Assembly (NCBI GenBank): GCA_020845495.1
Contig: JADLFM010000205.1
Location: 62,001-126,000, forward strand
From: Chloroflexota bacterium
GTDB lineage: Bacteria; Chloroflexota; UBA6077; JACCZL01
DNA: 64,000 nucleotides
Direction: 5' to 3'
A model generated the notes under the pieces. That model was not told where the DNA came from, did not search any database, and saw only the letters and a list, made by a program, of their open reading frames with translations. Of the stretch, positions 17,426 to 26,593 are shown in pieces (positions within the stretch are counted from its first letter, which is position 1; each line of letters opens with the position of its first letter). Both the position numbers and the translations under genes were made by a program.

Positions 17426-18004
17426 ATGCCGTCGATCCTCACCATCGGCCACTCGAATCACCCGCTCGAGCGCTTCCTGGCGTTGCTGGCCCAGCACGGC
17501 GTCGACGTCGTCGTGGACGTGCGCTCTGCGCCCTACTCCCGCTATGCCCAGCACTTCAACAAGGATCTGTTGGAGGCTGGCGTAACGAACGCCGGGCACC
17601 GATACCTCTACATGGGGACGGAGCTTGGCGGACGGCCGGAGGGCGACGAGTTCTATGACGAGGACGACCACGTCCGCTACGCCGCTGTGGCCCAGGCGCC
17701 CTGGTTCTTGCACGGCATCGACCGTCTCGAACGGGGCATCACGAGGTTCCGGGTGGCGCTCGTCTGCGCCGAGGAAGACCCGACTGGCTGCCACCGTCGG
17801 CTGCTGGTCGGGCGGGTACTAGGCTCGCGCGGGGTCGAGGTGGCGCACATCCGGGGCGATGGTCGGCTGGAGTCGGAAGCGAGTCTCGCGGCCAGGGAGT
17901 CGAGCGCACAGCTCGGGCTGTTCGAGGGGGAGGACGTCAGACCATGGAGGTCTATACGATCGGTTTCACGCAGACGACCGCCGAGCGGTTCTTCGGACGC
18001 CTGA
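17426..18004 (+). CDS. DUF488 domain-containing protein (first of a tandem pair)
   Basis: DUF488 proteins are small, widespread and uncharacterised. The hallmark start ILTIGHSNHPLERFLALL, the VVVDVRSAPYSRYAQHFN strand-loop and the late VALVCAEEDPTGCHRRLL motif with a conserved Cys-His pair are all present. Those residues look like an active site, but no reaction is established. The frame continues past the usual QLxLF ending (here QLGLFEG) with a 25-residue Arg/Ser-rich tail that overlaps the next gene by 61 bases. It starts 27 bases after the CDC48-type gene and has no clear ribosome site, so translation may depend on coupling. Together with its neighbours it forms the candidate system described in the findings. 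Confidence 0.85.
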   Translation: MPSILTIGHSNHPLERFLALLAQHGVDVVVDVRSAPYSRYAQHFNKDLLEAGVTNAGHRYLYMGTELGGRPEGDEFYDEDDHVRYAAVAQAPWFLHGIDRLERGITRFRVALVCAEEDPTGCHRRLLVGRVLGSRGVEVAHIRGDGRLESEASLAARESSAQLGLFEGEDVRPWRSIRSVSRRRPPSGSSDA

Positions 18005-18381
18005 AAGACGCTGGCGTTCGACGCCTGCTGGACGTTCGCCTGAACAACACCTCCCAGCTCAGTGGTTTCGCGCGCCGCGACGACCTGCCGTTCTTCCTGC
18101 GCGAGTTGTGCGGCGCTGAGTACCAGCACGAGCCGCTGCTCGCGCCTACCCCTGACCTGCTCGACGCGTACCGCAAGAAGCGGATCGATTGGGACACCTA
18201 CGCGCAGCGCTTCCTGCTGCTGCTCGCCGAACGCCGCGTGGATGTCGTGCTCGACCGCTCGCTCTTCGATGTGCCGACCGTGATCCTCTGTAGCGAGGCC
18301 GGCGCCGAGCGTTGCCACCGTCGCCTCGTCGCCGAGTATCTGGGCGACGCCTGGGGTCAGATCGCCCCGGTCCACCTGTGA
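17944..18381 (+). CDS. DUF488 domain-containing protein (second of a tandem pair)
   Basis: A shorter DUF488 protein of 145 residues. It starts with VYTIGFTQTTAERFFGRL, continues with RLLDVRLNNTSQLSGFARRDDL and ends the fold with TVILCSEAGAERCHRRLVAEYL, the same Cys and Cys-His-Arg-Arg arrangement as the first copy. The two copies are clearly different members of the family rather than a recent duplication. The gene overlaps the upstream DUF488 gene by 61 bases and lies 12 bases before the next gene, which argues for one transcript. A GGGGGAGG lies a little far upstream of the ATG. Confidence 0.85.
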   Translation: MEVYTIGFTQTTAERFFGRLKDAGVRRLLDVRLNNTSQLSGFARRDDLPFFLRELCGAEYQHEPLLAPTPDLLDAYRKKRIDWDTYAQRFLLLLAERRVDVVLDRSLFDVPTVILCSEAGAERCHRRLVAEYLGDAWGQIAPVHL

Positions 18382-18393
18382 GGCGGCGGCAGG

Positions 18394-19179
18394 ATGAAGA
18401 TCGCGATCGTTCACCTGACCCGCATGCAGCCGGGGTACGTTTGCGTGGCCGGCCTCGATGTGGACACTGGCGCGCACGTACGGCCGGTGTTCCCCGGCCA
18501 GCGTCTCCGAGGCAGTCTGACTGCGCGGCAGGGCGGTCCATTCGACATCGGCGTCGTTGTGGACCTTGGCCGGGTTCGTCCGACGCCGGTCACGCCCGAG
18601 CACGAAGACCATGAGTTCGAACGCCGCTACGTTCGCGTGACTCAGCGTATCGAACCAAGGCTCTATTGGGATATGCTCTCGTTCGTGTCGCGGCCGTCCC
18701 TTGGCGAGTTGTTCGGGCCGGCGCTTCAGCGGCGCGGGAAGGATCGCGCCGGAGTGGAGGAGGGCACGGGCGAGGCATCGCTGGGCTGCTTCCGACCTCG
18801 GTTGCGGCCGTCGCTCTATGTCGGAAGGAACCTTCGAGGTGAGCGTGCCTTGCGGATGTCCCTGCGCGATCCACAACTCGGCAGCCTCGATCTCAGCGTC
18901 ACCGATCTGCGGCTCTACGACGAGGATGGGCGCGCCGACGAGCGCCGTGCCGCGAAGCTCGAGGAGCGGATCGCACGTGGGGCCGGCGTTGTCGTGGGCG
19001 TAGGATTGACCCGAGCATTCCGAGCGCGGGCGGACCTGGAGCCGCTGCATTGGCTCCAGGTCAACAACCTGCACCTCGAAGACGATCCGACGTGCAGCCT
19101 GGGCTGCCCACGCCACATCTCGCCGTGCACCCGTCCGCGCATCATCCCTGAGGACGAGCTTGAAGATCTGCCGTTCTAG
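18394..19179 (+). CDS. Uncharacterised protein, possibly a dual OB-fold (DuOB-like) protein
   Basis: I do not recognise this 261-residue protein with certainty. It begins MKIAIVHLTRMQPGYVCVAG with a pattern of short beta strands that continues through GAHVRPVFPGQRLRG and FDIGVVVDLG. This resembles proteins described as containing two OB folds (DuOB), which are predicted to bind nucleic acid. The C-terminal part carries NNLHLEDDPTCSLGCPRHIS, in which two cysteines and a histidine could bind a metal. GAGGCGG lies just before the ATG at 18394. It is 12 bases downstream of the second DUF488 gene and is probably the last gene of that operon. The DuOB assignment is an inference from pattern only. 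Confidence 0.55.
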   Translation: MKIAIVHLTRMQPGYVCVAGLDVDTGAHVRPVFPGQRLRGSLTARQGGPFDIGVVVDLGRVRPTPVTPEHEDHEFERRYVRVTQRIEPRLYWDMLSFVSRPSLGELFGPALQRRGKDRAGVEEGTGEASLGCFRPRLRPSLYVGRNLRGERALRMSLRDPQLGSLDLSVTDLRLYDEDGRADERRAAKLEERIARGAGVVVGVGLTRAFRARADLEPLHWLQVNNLHLEDDPTCSLGCPRHISPCTRPRIIPEDELEDLPF

Positions 19180-19385
19180 CCTGACTCGCCGTTCCCATAC
19201 GGGCCGCCGTTCCGACCTGAACCCGCCTCGTCTCTGGGGCCTTCGCTCCGTCCGGGACAGGCAGTGCCCATGCGACCATCGTCCTGAACGGATCCAGGGT
19301 CATGGCCGGACCGCCCATCCGCATCTGCCACCTTCAGTACACCAGACTCACCGCGCGAGCACGCGCACGCCGATCGGAGCCGGCC

Positions 19386-19970
19386 GTGGCGCGTGAGGAT
19401 CGCGAGCGCTGGAACGCGCGCTATGCCGAGCGCGGCGCCTTCTGGGATCCGAGCCGCTGGCTGGAGACGCTCGGCGAGCGATTACGGGCGCCTCATCCCG
19501 GCGCACGGGCCCTCGACGTCGCGTGCGGCCCCGGTCGAAACGCCATCTGGCTGGCCGAGCGGGGCTACGACGTCGACGCCTGGGACCTGTCCGACGAGGC
19601 GCTCGCCTTGCTCCGTGCCCAACTCGACGAGCGCGCAGCGGCCGGCCAGCCGCTTTCGATCCATCCGCGTCAGGTCGACCTCGATAGCGCCACGATCCCG
19701 CCCGGCACCTACGCCCTGATCGCCAACGTCTACTTCCTGGACCGCCAGTTGTTTCCCCAGTTGGAGCGTGGGCTCGCGCCGGGCGGCTTGCTCGTGTTCG
19801 AGACGTTCGTGGCCGCCGGGCGCACCTGCGACCGAGGTGTCAGCCCGGGGCACTCGCTCCGGCCCGGCGAGCTACGCGCTGCCTTCCCCTCGCTCGACGT
19901 CCTGGAGTACCAGGAAGACGCCGAGCGAGGGAAGGTCGGGCTGCTGGCGCGCCGGCCAGAGGCGATCTAG
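19386..19970 (+). CDS. Class I SAM-dependent methyltransferase (TehB/thiopurine MTase-like)
   Basis: A 194-residue Rossmann-type methyltransferase. Motif I is ALDVACGPGRNAIWLAERG, followed by VDAWDLSDEALALL for the acidic SAM-ribose loop and LIANVYFLDRQLFPQL near motif IV. The N-terminal helix RERWNARYAERGAFWDPSRW is typical of TehB and thiopurine methyltransferase-like proteins. Substrate unknown. GTG at 19386 is chosen because CGGAG (19375-19379) lies six bases upstream; the frame is open 84 bases further. It is separated from the DUF488 group by 207 bases, so a shared role with them is uncertain. Its stop codon overlaps that of the convergent aminopeptidase gene (CTAG). Confidence 0.85.
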   Translation: MAREDRERWNARYAERGAFWDPSRWLETLGERLRAPHPGARALDVACGPGRNAIWLAERGYDVDAWDLSDEALALLRAQLDERAAAGQPLSIHPRQVDLDSATIPPGTYALIANVYFLDRQLFPQLERGLAPGGLLVFETFVAAGRTCDRGVSPGHSLRPGELRAAFPSLDVLEYQEDAERGKVGLLARRPEAI

Positions 19971-22549
19971 AAGACGCTGGCGAGCGTGCCGGCCTCGCGC
20001 GCCCGAAACGCCACGTTGACCCGCAAACGCTCCAGGTGTTGATCGAGCGACTTCTGCCCCTGCTTGACGGTGTGGGTCTGGAAGAACTGCTCGACGTCCC
20101 CGGCCAGATCCGGCGTCGAGAGCGCCGTCAAGCCGGCCAGCATCCGGACGTGCGAGTTGTCGGGGAAGCGGCCCGTGACCTCATCCCAGCGCATCTTCAC
20201 GAAGTTCCAGGCCAGATCGCCGCCGTCCAGGTTCGTCATCAGCGAGCCGATCAGGTACGGCGCATTCTGACTGCGGACCTCCGGCATCAGCGTCTTGTTG
20301 AGGGTCTGCTGGAGCAGGTCGCGCTGACGGAAGGCGGCCAATGCGAAGAGGTAGCGCTGCTCCTCCTGCGGCGTCGGCGCCTCCTTGTAGCGACGGACGT
20401 ACAGGTCGTACTCCTCCGGCCCGCCGGTGTGAGCCACGATCCCGATCACGGCCGGCACGACGTCGCGGTCCACCGCCGAGCGATCCTTCAGGTACGCCTG
20501 ATGGAGTTCCTTGGCCCGGCGCTGCGTCGCGGCGTCCTCACCGGTGACGCCGAGCGCCCCGATCAGCGTGCCCCGAAGCTGCCCAGTGAGCTCCGGTTCG
20601 CCCGGCTTACGCTCCCAGCCGAGCCGCTCTACGGATGGCCCGACCAGTTGGCGCACGAACGCCTGGAGTCCGGCACGGCCGGTCGGCTCGAGCATTCGAT
20701 TCAGGTAGTCCAGCCCACCCAGCAATGCCACCCAGACGTTGCGGTCCGCCTCATTGGTGAACAGCCTGGCAAGCGACAGGAACTCCGAGACCGGCGTCGT
20801 ACCGGCCACCACCGACGCCCAGGTGTCGCTGACGAGGTTGAAGCGCTCGACGGCCGTCAGGTTGTCCTGGAGGTCGGTCGTCAGCGCGCGGAGCAGTTCC
20901 GGCGTATAACGTGCTCGATAGAAGCCGTTGCCGTGCTCGTTCGCGACGGCCCATTCGACCGGCGCACCGAGATCGACGGTCGTGCGCTGGCCTTCGAGCA
21001 GAACCTTGCGCGTCTCGATACCCTCGGACGTCTTCACCCGCAGCATCACCGGCACCTGCCAGCGGGCGCTGGTATCGTCCTCGGTCGGCAGGTAGCGGAA
21101 CCGCTGCTGCGAGAGGGTAAGGCTCTTGCCATCGGCCGTCCGCTCGACGGACACCATCGGGAAGCCGCCCTGGAAGATCCACGAGTCCATGATCCGGCGG
21201 CTGGGCTGACCGGTCGCCTCTTCGATGGCATCCCAGAGGTCGGTGGTCTCGGCGTTGGCGTACTCGTGCGACTTCAGGTAGAGCCTGATCCCGCGCTGGA
21301 ACTCCTGCCCGCCGAGGTACTGTTCGAGCATCCGCAGCACCGCCGCGCCCTTCTCGTAGGTGAGGATGTCGAACATGCTCTCACACTCGTCGGGGCGGCG
21401 CACCGGGTACTCGATGGGGCGGGTGCTGCGGAGTGCGTCTGTCAATTGCGCGGCCGAGCGCCCGATGGCGAAACTCGTCCAGCGGTGCCACTCCGGCCGG
21501 AACGCGTCGACGGCCAGCATCTCCATGAAGGTGGCGAACGCCTCGTTCAGCCAGATGCCATTCCACCACTTCATGGTGACGAGATCGCCGAACCACATGT
21601 GCGCGATCTCGTGGGCTACCACGTCGGCGACGCGCTCCAGGTCGGCGCGGGCGGCCGTGTTGGCGTCCACCAGCAGCGCCGTCTCGCGGTAGGTGATCGC
21701 GCCGAGGTTCTCCATCGCACCGGAGGCAAAGTCCGGCAGCGCGATCATATCGAGCTTGTCGCCCGGATACGGGATGCCGTAGTAGCCGGCGAAGAAGCGC
21801 AGCGAGTGGGCGCCGGCCTCCAACGCGAAGTCGGCCAGGTTGCGCTTGCCGGGCACGAAGACGATCCGCAGCGGTGTGCCATCCACGTCGACCGGATCGG
21901 TCACCTCGAGCTCCCCGACGATGAAGGCGACGAGGTAGGTTGACATCGTGATGGTGTCGGCGAAGCGGACCGACTTCTTGCCGCCGGGCTGCGGCGTCTC
22001 GGCGATGGCGCGGGCGTTGGAGATGGCCGTCAGCCCCTCGTCGACGACGAGCGTCACCGCGAACACGGCCTTCAGCTCCGGCTCGTCCCAGCAGGGGAAG
22101 GCGCGCCGGGCGTCTGTCGCCTCCATCTGGGTCGTAGCGATAACGTGCTCGGTGCCGTGTGCGTCACGGTAGGTGCTGCGGTAGAAGCCGTGGAGCTTGT
22201 CGTTCAGGATGCCGCTGAAGCGGAGGCTCAGCCGCCACGCGCCCGGCTGAGCGGTAGTGGCGAGCGCGATCCTGGCGCGCTCATCCTCCGGCTGCATCTC
22301 GACCACCCCGTCAATTCGGTCGCCGGCGTCGTTCGTGATGAACGCCTCGTGGATGTCGAGATCGAGCGCGTTGAGGAGGATCTCGGTCACAGGCTCGCGG
22401 ACCCGGACGCTCACGATCTCGTCGCCGGTGTAGGTGGCATCGGCGAGATCGGGCGCCAGGATCAGTTCGTAGCGCTCGGGAACGACCGTCGCGGGCAGAC
22501 GGTAGGATCGCTCATCTGGTGACGCTGCCTGAGCGGCCTGATCTGTCAC
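19967..22549 (-). CDS. pepN: M1 family metallo-aminopeptidase
   Basis: The enzyme removes N-terminal residues from peptides. It has the M1 layout at full length (860 residues): an N-terminal beta saddle, the catalytic domain, and a long helical C-terminal domain. The exopeptidase motif is GAMENLG, and the zinc site is HEIAHMWFGDLV with His313, Glu314 and His317 and the third ligand Glu336 in WLNEAF. No signal peptide is visible, so it is probably cytoplasmic. The GTG start at 22549 has AGGAG six bases upstream on the coding strand. The C-terminal helical part resembles the ERAP1-like domain of the M1 subgroup also found in archaea and actinobacteria. It is a single gene converging on the methyltransferase gene. 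Confidence 0.93.
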   Translation of the reverse strand: MTDQAAQAASPDERSYRLPATVVPERYELILAPDLADATYTGDEIVSVRVREPVTEILLNALDLDIHEAFITNDAGDRIDGVVEMQPEDERARIALATTAQPGAWRLSLRFSGILNDKLHGFYRSTYRDAHGTEHVIATTQMEATDARRAFPCWDEPELKAVFAVTLVVDEGLTAISNARAIAETPQPGGKKSVRFADTITMSTYLVAFIVGELEVTDPVDVDGTPLRIVFVPGKRNLADFALEAGAHSLRFFAGYYGIPYPGDKLDMIALPDFASGAMENLGAITYRETALLVDANTAARADLERVADVVAHEIAHMWFGDLVTMKWWNGIWLNEAFATFMEMLAVDAFRPEWHRWTSFAIGRSAAQLTDALRSTRPIEYPVRRPDECESMFDILTYEKGAAVLRMLEQYLGGQEFQRGIRLYLKSHEYANAETTDLWDAIEEATGQPSRRIMDSWIFQGGFPMVSVERTADGKSLTLSQQRFRYLPTEDDTSARWQVPVMLRVKTSEGIETRKVLLEGQRTTVDLGAPVEWAVANEHGNGFYRARYTPELLRALTTDLQDNLTAVERFNLVSDTWASVVAGTTPVSEFLSLARLFTNEADRNVWVALLGGLDYLNRMLEPTGRAGLQAFVRQLVGPSVERLGWERKPGEPELTGQLRGTLIGALGVTGEDAATQRRAKELHQAYLKDRSAVDRDVVPAVIGIVAHTGGPEEYDLYVRRYKEAPTPQEEQRYLFALAAFRQRDLLQQTLNKTLMPEVRSQNAPYLIGSLMTNLDGGDLAWNFVKMRWDEVTGRFPDNSHVRMLAGLTALSTPDLAGDVEQFFQTHTVKQGQKSLDQHLERLRVNVAFRAREAGTLASVF

Positions 22550-23073
22550 AACCCTCTCCTTACTGTCGTCACTATCGTCGACTACTTGGATGTGCTGCCG
22601 TCAGCTCCTCGGATGTGCGGCTGCCGACTACTCGGATCGCATGCGCGGCTGTCGGTTCCTCGGATGTGCTGCCGCCGATCGTGTGTCTCGGTCGGTCGTG
22701 GGTCTCGGTCGGTCGTGGGTCTCGGTCGGTCGTGGGTCTCGGTCGGTCGTGGGTCTCCTGAGTATGGCGGATTCTTGGGGCGCTCCGTTGGTCTGGTGCT
22801 GGGACGATGCGCCGTCGCCACGATGAACGCGCGTCGTCATCCCGCCAGGGCGTTCTGACCAGGGTTGTCAGATCGGTGTCAGCGGCTGCCCGAGTGCCCA
22901 CTGGCCTACCCTCTCCCGTTGCACGCGCCGTCGTGCTACTGGTCCGGCCGGCCTTGCCGACCTGCTCGCTCGCCAACCCCCTCTCGCCAACCCCCTCTTG
23001 CCACGCGAGGTCCACCGCTGTGGCACAATGGCGTCCAGATCTGGCTTTGCAGCCGAAGATAGGGGAACGCGGG
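22550..23073. other. Gene-free stretch with repeats between divergent genes
   Basis: No gene is supported here. Four copies of a 17-bp unit (GGTCTCGGTCGGTCGTG) lie at 22684-22751. Before them, at about 22580-22670, a looser motif (CTCGGATGTGCKGCCG) recurs about three times. Toward the MFS gene, TTGCCA (22998-23003) and CACAAT (23024-23029) might form a weak promoter with a long 20-base spacer. Confidence 0.65.
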
Positions 23074-24315
23074 ATGGCGCTCGATCAGGCGGTCGGAGTT
23101 CAGGAAGCAGCTCGCCCCCCGTCAGCCGCCGCACAGCCCGAAGCGGTCACCCTCGCGACCCCGCGCGGGCGGACTCTGCTGGCCGGCTTTACGGCCGCGC
23201 ATTTCTCGCACCACGTCAGCAACAGCCTGCTGAACCCCCTGTTGCCGTTCATCCGCGATAGCCTGTCGATCTCGTATGCCCAGTCCGGGCTGCTGGTCTC
23301 GGCGTTCGCCGTGAGCCTGGGCCTCTCGAACGCGCCCATCGGCGTGCTTGCAGACCGGATCGGGGCGCGCCCCGTCGTCGTGGGCGGATTGATCCTGACC
23401 GGTGCGATCAGCGCCGCCGTCGCCTACGCCGGGGATTACTGGCAGTTGTTCGGGCTGCTCGTCGTGATGGGCTTGATTGCGGGGTCGTACCACGCCCCAG
23501 CCTCGGCGTTGCTGGCGCGACTGTTCCCGCCCTCGGTACGGGGGGCCGCGCTCGGGCTACACATCACCGGCGGCCACCTGAGCTTCTTCATCGTGCCGGC
23601 CGTGGCAGCCTGGATGGTCACCCAGACAGGCACCTGGCGCACGCCGTATCTCTGGCTCGCCTTCGCGCCGGTCGTGACCGGCATCTGGATCTGGTTCCTG
23701 GCGCCTCAGAAGCGCGACCGGCCGCCGGGCGGGACCAGTCGGCTGGCCGTTTTCCGAGAGCTTGGAACGATCGTTCGGACGGTTGGGCCGCTGGTATCGG
23801 CTTCGATCGTGTTCCAGGTCGTATACGCTGCCCTGCTCGCCTTCACCGCGCTCTACTTCGTCGACGTTCGAGGCATCGAGCCGGCCTGGGCGGCGGTGCT
23901 GTTCGGGCTGCCGCAACTTGTCGGCGTTCTCGGTTCGCCCATGGGCGGGTACCTCTCGGACCGGCTAGGCCGGAAGGCCGTCATCGTCATCTCACTCCTG
24001 CTGATGGGGCCATCGGCCTGGGCGCTGACGGCTGTCCCCAACGATCTCCTGTTCCTGCCCCTGGTCGGCCTGGGCGTGGGCGCGGCGATGCGCCTGACCG
24101 TGACCGAGGTGCTGGTGATGGACAGCGCCCCAGATCATCGGCGGGCGACCGCGCTCGGCGCTTATCATATGCTCGTGCAGCAGACGGGCGGGATCGCCGC
24201 GCCAGCGCTCGGCCTGTTGGCGACCGGGTTCGGGATCGGCCCAGCCTACGCGGGGGTATGCACGGGATTGGCCGTCGCCTCGGTCGGGGTGGCCGCGTTC
24301 AGCCGCCGCCTCTAG
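23074..24315 (+). CDS. Major facilitator superfamily transporter
   Basis: A 413-residue twelve-helix transporter. The loop after helix 2 reads GVLADRIGARPVVVGG, a clear version of the family's GxLaDRxGrR motif, and the second-half equivalent is GGYLSDRLGRKAVIVIS. The fosmidomycin-resistance-like group shares the style of the helix 4-5 region (YHAPASALLARLFPPSVRGAALG, a segment rich in small residues). That points to an exporter, but the substrate is unknown. The ATG at 23074 is preferred since AGGGGA at 23061-23066 lies seven bases upstream; the frame is open much further but that part is low-complexity. No coupled enzyme gene is adjacent. Confidence 0.88.
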   Translation: MALDQAVGVQEAARPPSAAAQPEAVTLATPRGRTLLAGFTAAHFSHHVSNSLLNPLLPFIRDSLSISYAQSGLLVSAFAVSLGLSNAPIGVLADRIGARPVVVGGLILTGAISAAVAYAGDYWQLFGLLVVMGLIAGSYHAPASALLARLFPPSVRGAALGLHITGGHLSFFIVPAVAAWMVTQTGTWRTPYLWLAFAPVVTGIWIWFLAPQKRDRPPGGTSRLAVFRELGTIVRTVGPLVSASIVFQVVYAALLAFTALYFVDVRGIEPAWAAVLFGLPQLVGVLGSPMGGYLSDRLGRKAVIVISLLLMGPSAWALTAVPNDLLFLPLVGLGVGAAMRLTVTEVLVMDSAPDHRRATALGAYHMLVQQTGGIAAPALGLLATGFGIGPAYAGVCTGLAVASVGVAAFSRRL

Positions 24316-24537
24316 ACTTCGGACGTCGGCCCCGGGGATGGTGCAGTCGACTGGGTACTGTGGCCCCCTACGGCCGATCTGACCCGCTCAACGCACGAGT
24401 CGGTTTCGCGGAACTGTCTCATCGCTTCCACTTCAGGCCCCAATCGACGCCACTACGCTCGATCGGCGACCGCCTGAAGGGACCGTCTGGGTAATGGTCA
24501 ACCCACACACGCGAGCGGGGCCGGGAGGAAGGGGCGG

Positions 24538-25749
24538 CTACCAGGCGCCGAACGCCGCCACGCTCGACGGCTGCCGGCCCTCGGGATAGATCAGATAGAC
24601 GGTGCCACCAGAGTGGGTGAGCCAGAGCCGCTCGAACTGCTCGCGCCGGTATACCCGCCGGACCGACTGGCCGCGCCGAGGATCGGCGGCCGGGTCGTTG
24701 ACTACCACATCGCCCGCGGCGTCGATCCCGACCACCACCAGCAGGTGCCCGTTCGTCGAACCGACCGGTGCAGCGTCCAGGTCGCCCGGCTCCCAGGCCA
24801 GGCTCGCGACGACTGGTACGCCGGCCCCAAGCCACTGCTCGACCTGCGCCACCGATGAGAAGCGGCTGACGTAGGCCGTCAAACCGTCCTGCGCAGCGTA
24901 GGCGGTGTTGAACGGCCAGTTGCCGTTCCCTCGGTAGACCGGATCGTAGGTGCCGGCCGCGACCTCCGGCACCGAGTGCAGGAGCGACGGCTCACCCAAC
25001 ACCGCGGACCAGTACGCGAGCACCATGCTCGTCGAGGTTGGGCTGCACCAGACTTCGCCACCGTTCGGATAGACCATCTGGGACCGTTGCGGGACGGCGA
25101 GGAGCGTGCCCCAGATGCTCCGGTCAGGGTCGAGCGGGCGCGGCGACGGCGACGGTCGCGACGCCACGGCTCCCACGAGCGACGCTGATGGCACGGCGAC
25201 ACCCTCGTCCGAGGCGAGCAACACGAGCAGTTGATACGCGTTGCCGTCGGCCGTTAGCCGCAGCGTATCGGTGAGCAGGCGGGCATCGGCGTCGTTCTGC
25301 CCACGCACGCTCTGGCGGCGCTCCGGCGTGCCCTCGGACCAGGGGCCGAACCGATACCAGCCGCTCCAGCGTTCCCCGAGCCGTGCTCGTGCCCGTACCT
25401 CGATCCAGGTTCCGGGCGGCGTCTCGGCGTTCCAGGACGGAATCAGTTCTCGGTACGGCGCCGACGTCTCTCTGACCGGCCCGAGCGCCGCACCAGCGTA
25501 AGCGGCCCCGGCCGAGGCAAGCACGTCGGCAAGCTCCGAGTCACTGTCGTTCACCGACATGGCCGCGCCGCCAAGCGTCAGATGTCCCCCCGCATCACGC
25601 ACGCCGGCCAGCCGCCAGTCCGCGAAACCGGCCTCGCCGCCAGCGCGCCAGAATTCGTGAAAGGGAGGCGTCTCGGCCTGAGCCACACCCAACGGCGTCA
25701 GCATCAACAGCAGTAGGACGGCGATCGGCACGAGCGAGGGCGAGGGCAC
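24538..25749 (-). CDS. Secreted C39-like cysteine peptidase family protein
   Basis: An N-terminal signal peptide (LVPIAVLLLLMLTPLGVAQA) is followed by a beta-rich domain of about 180 residues and a C39-like peptidase domain (about 215-400). The active-site candidates are Cys235 in GGEVWCSPTSTSMVLAYW, His335 in TNGHLLVVVGID, and Asn/Asp in VVVNDPAAD. The family contains extracellular peptidases and bacteriocin-processing domains; this one is free-standing and exported, so a role in cell-envelope or extracellular protein cleavage is more likely than bacteriocin export. The GTG at 25749 has GGGAG upstream. It is a single gene divergent from the thiamine-diphosphate enzyme genes. Confidence 0.8.
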   Translation of the reverse strand: MPSPSLVPIAVLLLLMLTPLGVAQAETPPFHEFWRAGGEAGFADWRLAGVRDAGGHLTLGGAAMSVNDSDSELADVLASAGAAYAGAALGPVRETSAPYRELIPSWNAETPPGTWIEVRARARLGERWSGWYRFGPWSEGTPERRQSVRGQNDADARLLTDTLRLTADGNAYQLLVLLASDEGVAVPSASLVGAVASRPSPSPRPLDPDRSIWGTLLAVPQRSQMVYPNGGEVWCSPTSTSMVLAYWSAVLGEPSLLHSVPEVAAGTYDPVYRGNGNWPFNTAYAAQDGLTAYVSRFSSVAQVEQWLGAGVPVVASLAWEPGDLDAAPVGSTNGHLLVVVGIDAAGDVVVNDPAADPRRGQSVRRVYRREQFERLWLTHSGGTVYLIYPEGRQPSSVAAFGAW

Positions 25750-25930
25750 ACCACGTCTCCCTGGGCAGCGTTCCTGACGAGGCCAGCGTTTCGGGTGAAC
25801 CTGGCGGCGCCGACGGAGCCAGCGCCTCAGTTGTACCGGACTTGCCTACCGAGTTTCGGCCGGCAGGGTGACCTCCAGGTGGGGGGTGGAGACCGCGCTC
25901 GTCCGAGCCTACTACCACGTTCATGGCCCG

Positions 25931-25968
25931 CGGCAGTGCTCAGTGCCTGCGGCAGCGTTCAGTGCCTG
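25931..25968 (+). repeat. Tandem duplication of 19 bp
   Basis: CGGCAGYGYTCAGTGCCTG occurs twice in direct succession, at 25931-25949 and 25950-25968. A TACACT (25970-25975) directly after it may be a -10 element for the gene starting at 25985. Confidence 0.7.
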
Positions 25969-25984
25969 CTACACTGCGGTCGCG

Positions 25985-26593
25985 ATGACGGCCGATTCCA
26001 TCTCGACAGCACCAGCGCCGGAGGCGTCTGATCCCTGGTGGGAGATCACCTACCGGCGCTTCAAGGCGAACGGCATTCGGATCGTGGCGCACGTTCCGGA
26101 TGCAGCGCTGATCGGGCTGATTCAACGCTGCGAGTCCGACCCGGATATCGAGGTCATCCAACTCACCCGCGAGGAAGAGGGCGTCGGCATTCTCGCCGGG
26201 GCGTACCTCGGCGGGATGCATGGCGCGTTGCTGATGCAGTCGAGCGGGCTTGGTAACTGTGTAAACGCGCTCGGTGGTCTGCCGATGGCGTACCGCATCC
26301 CGTTCCTGACGGTCATCACGCCGCGCGGACGCCTGTCCGAGTTCAATCCGAGCCAGGTGCCGGCCGGGCGAGCCGCCCCGAAGATCCTCGACGCGCTCGG
26401 CATCGAGACGGCGACTCTCGAACGTGTGGACGATGTCGAGACGCTTGTGGATCAGGCCATCTACAGCGCCTTCTCGACGAGCCAGCCGGTCGCGCTGATC
26501 GTCTCCACGCTGTTGACGGGCGGCAAGCGCACGGCCGTCCAGCCGGCCGCGGCCACCCAGGATCGCGCGCAGCAGGTTGGTATCCGTGGATAG
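25985..26593 (+). CDS. Thiamine-diphosphate enzyme, PYR-domain subunit (sulfopyruvate/phosphonopyruvate decarboxylase alpha-like)
   Basis: This 202-residue protein is the N-terminal (pyrimidine-binding) half of a two-subunit thiamine-diphosphate decarboxylase. It contains the conserved glutamate region IQLTREEEGVGILAGAYLGG, where the second or third Glu should activate the cofactor, and the GALLMQSSGLGNCVNALGGL stretch typical of sulfopyruvate decarboxylase alpha (ComD) and related enzymes. The real substrate is unknown; sulfopyruvate, phosphonopyruvate or another 2-oxoacid are possible. The ATG at 25985 has no strong ribosome site. It overlaps the beta gene by eight bases, so the two are translationally coupled. 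Confidence 0.82.
   Translation: MTADSISTAPAPEASDPWWEITYRRFKANGIRIVAHVPDAALIGLIQRCESDPDIEVIQLTREEEGVGILAGAYLGGMHGALLMQSSGLGNCVNALGGLPMAYRIPFLTVITPRGRLSEFNPSQVPAGRAAPKILDALGIETATLERVDDVETLVDQAIYSAFSTSQPVALIVSTLLTGGKRTAVQPAAATQDRAQQVGIRG

Noticed and set aside
20036..21943. A 635-codon plus-strand frame inside the aminopeptidase gene
   Set aside because: The opposite strand encodes a complete M1 peptidase with all catalytic residues; the plus-strand product has no recognisable domain and typical shadow composition (Arg/Gly/His-rich).
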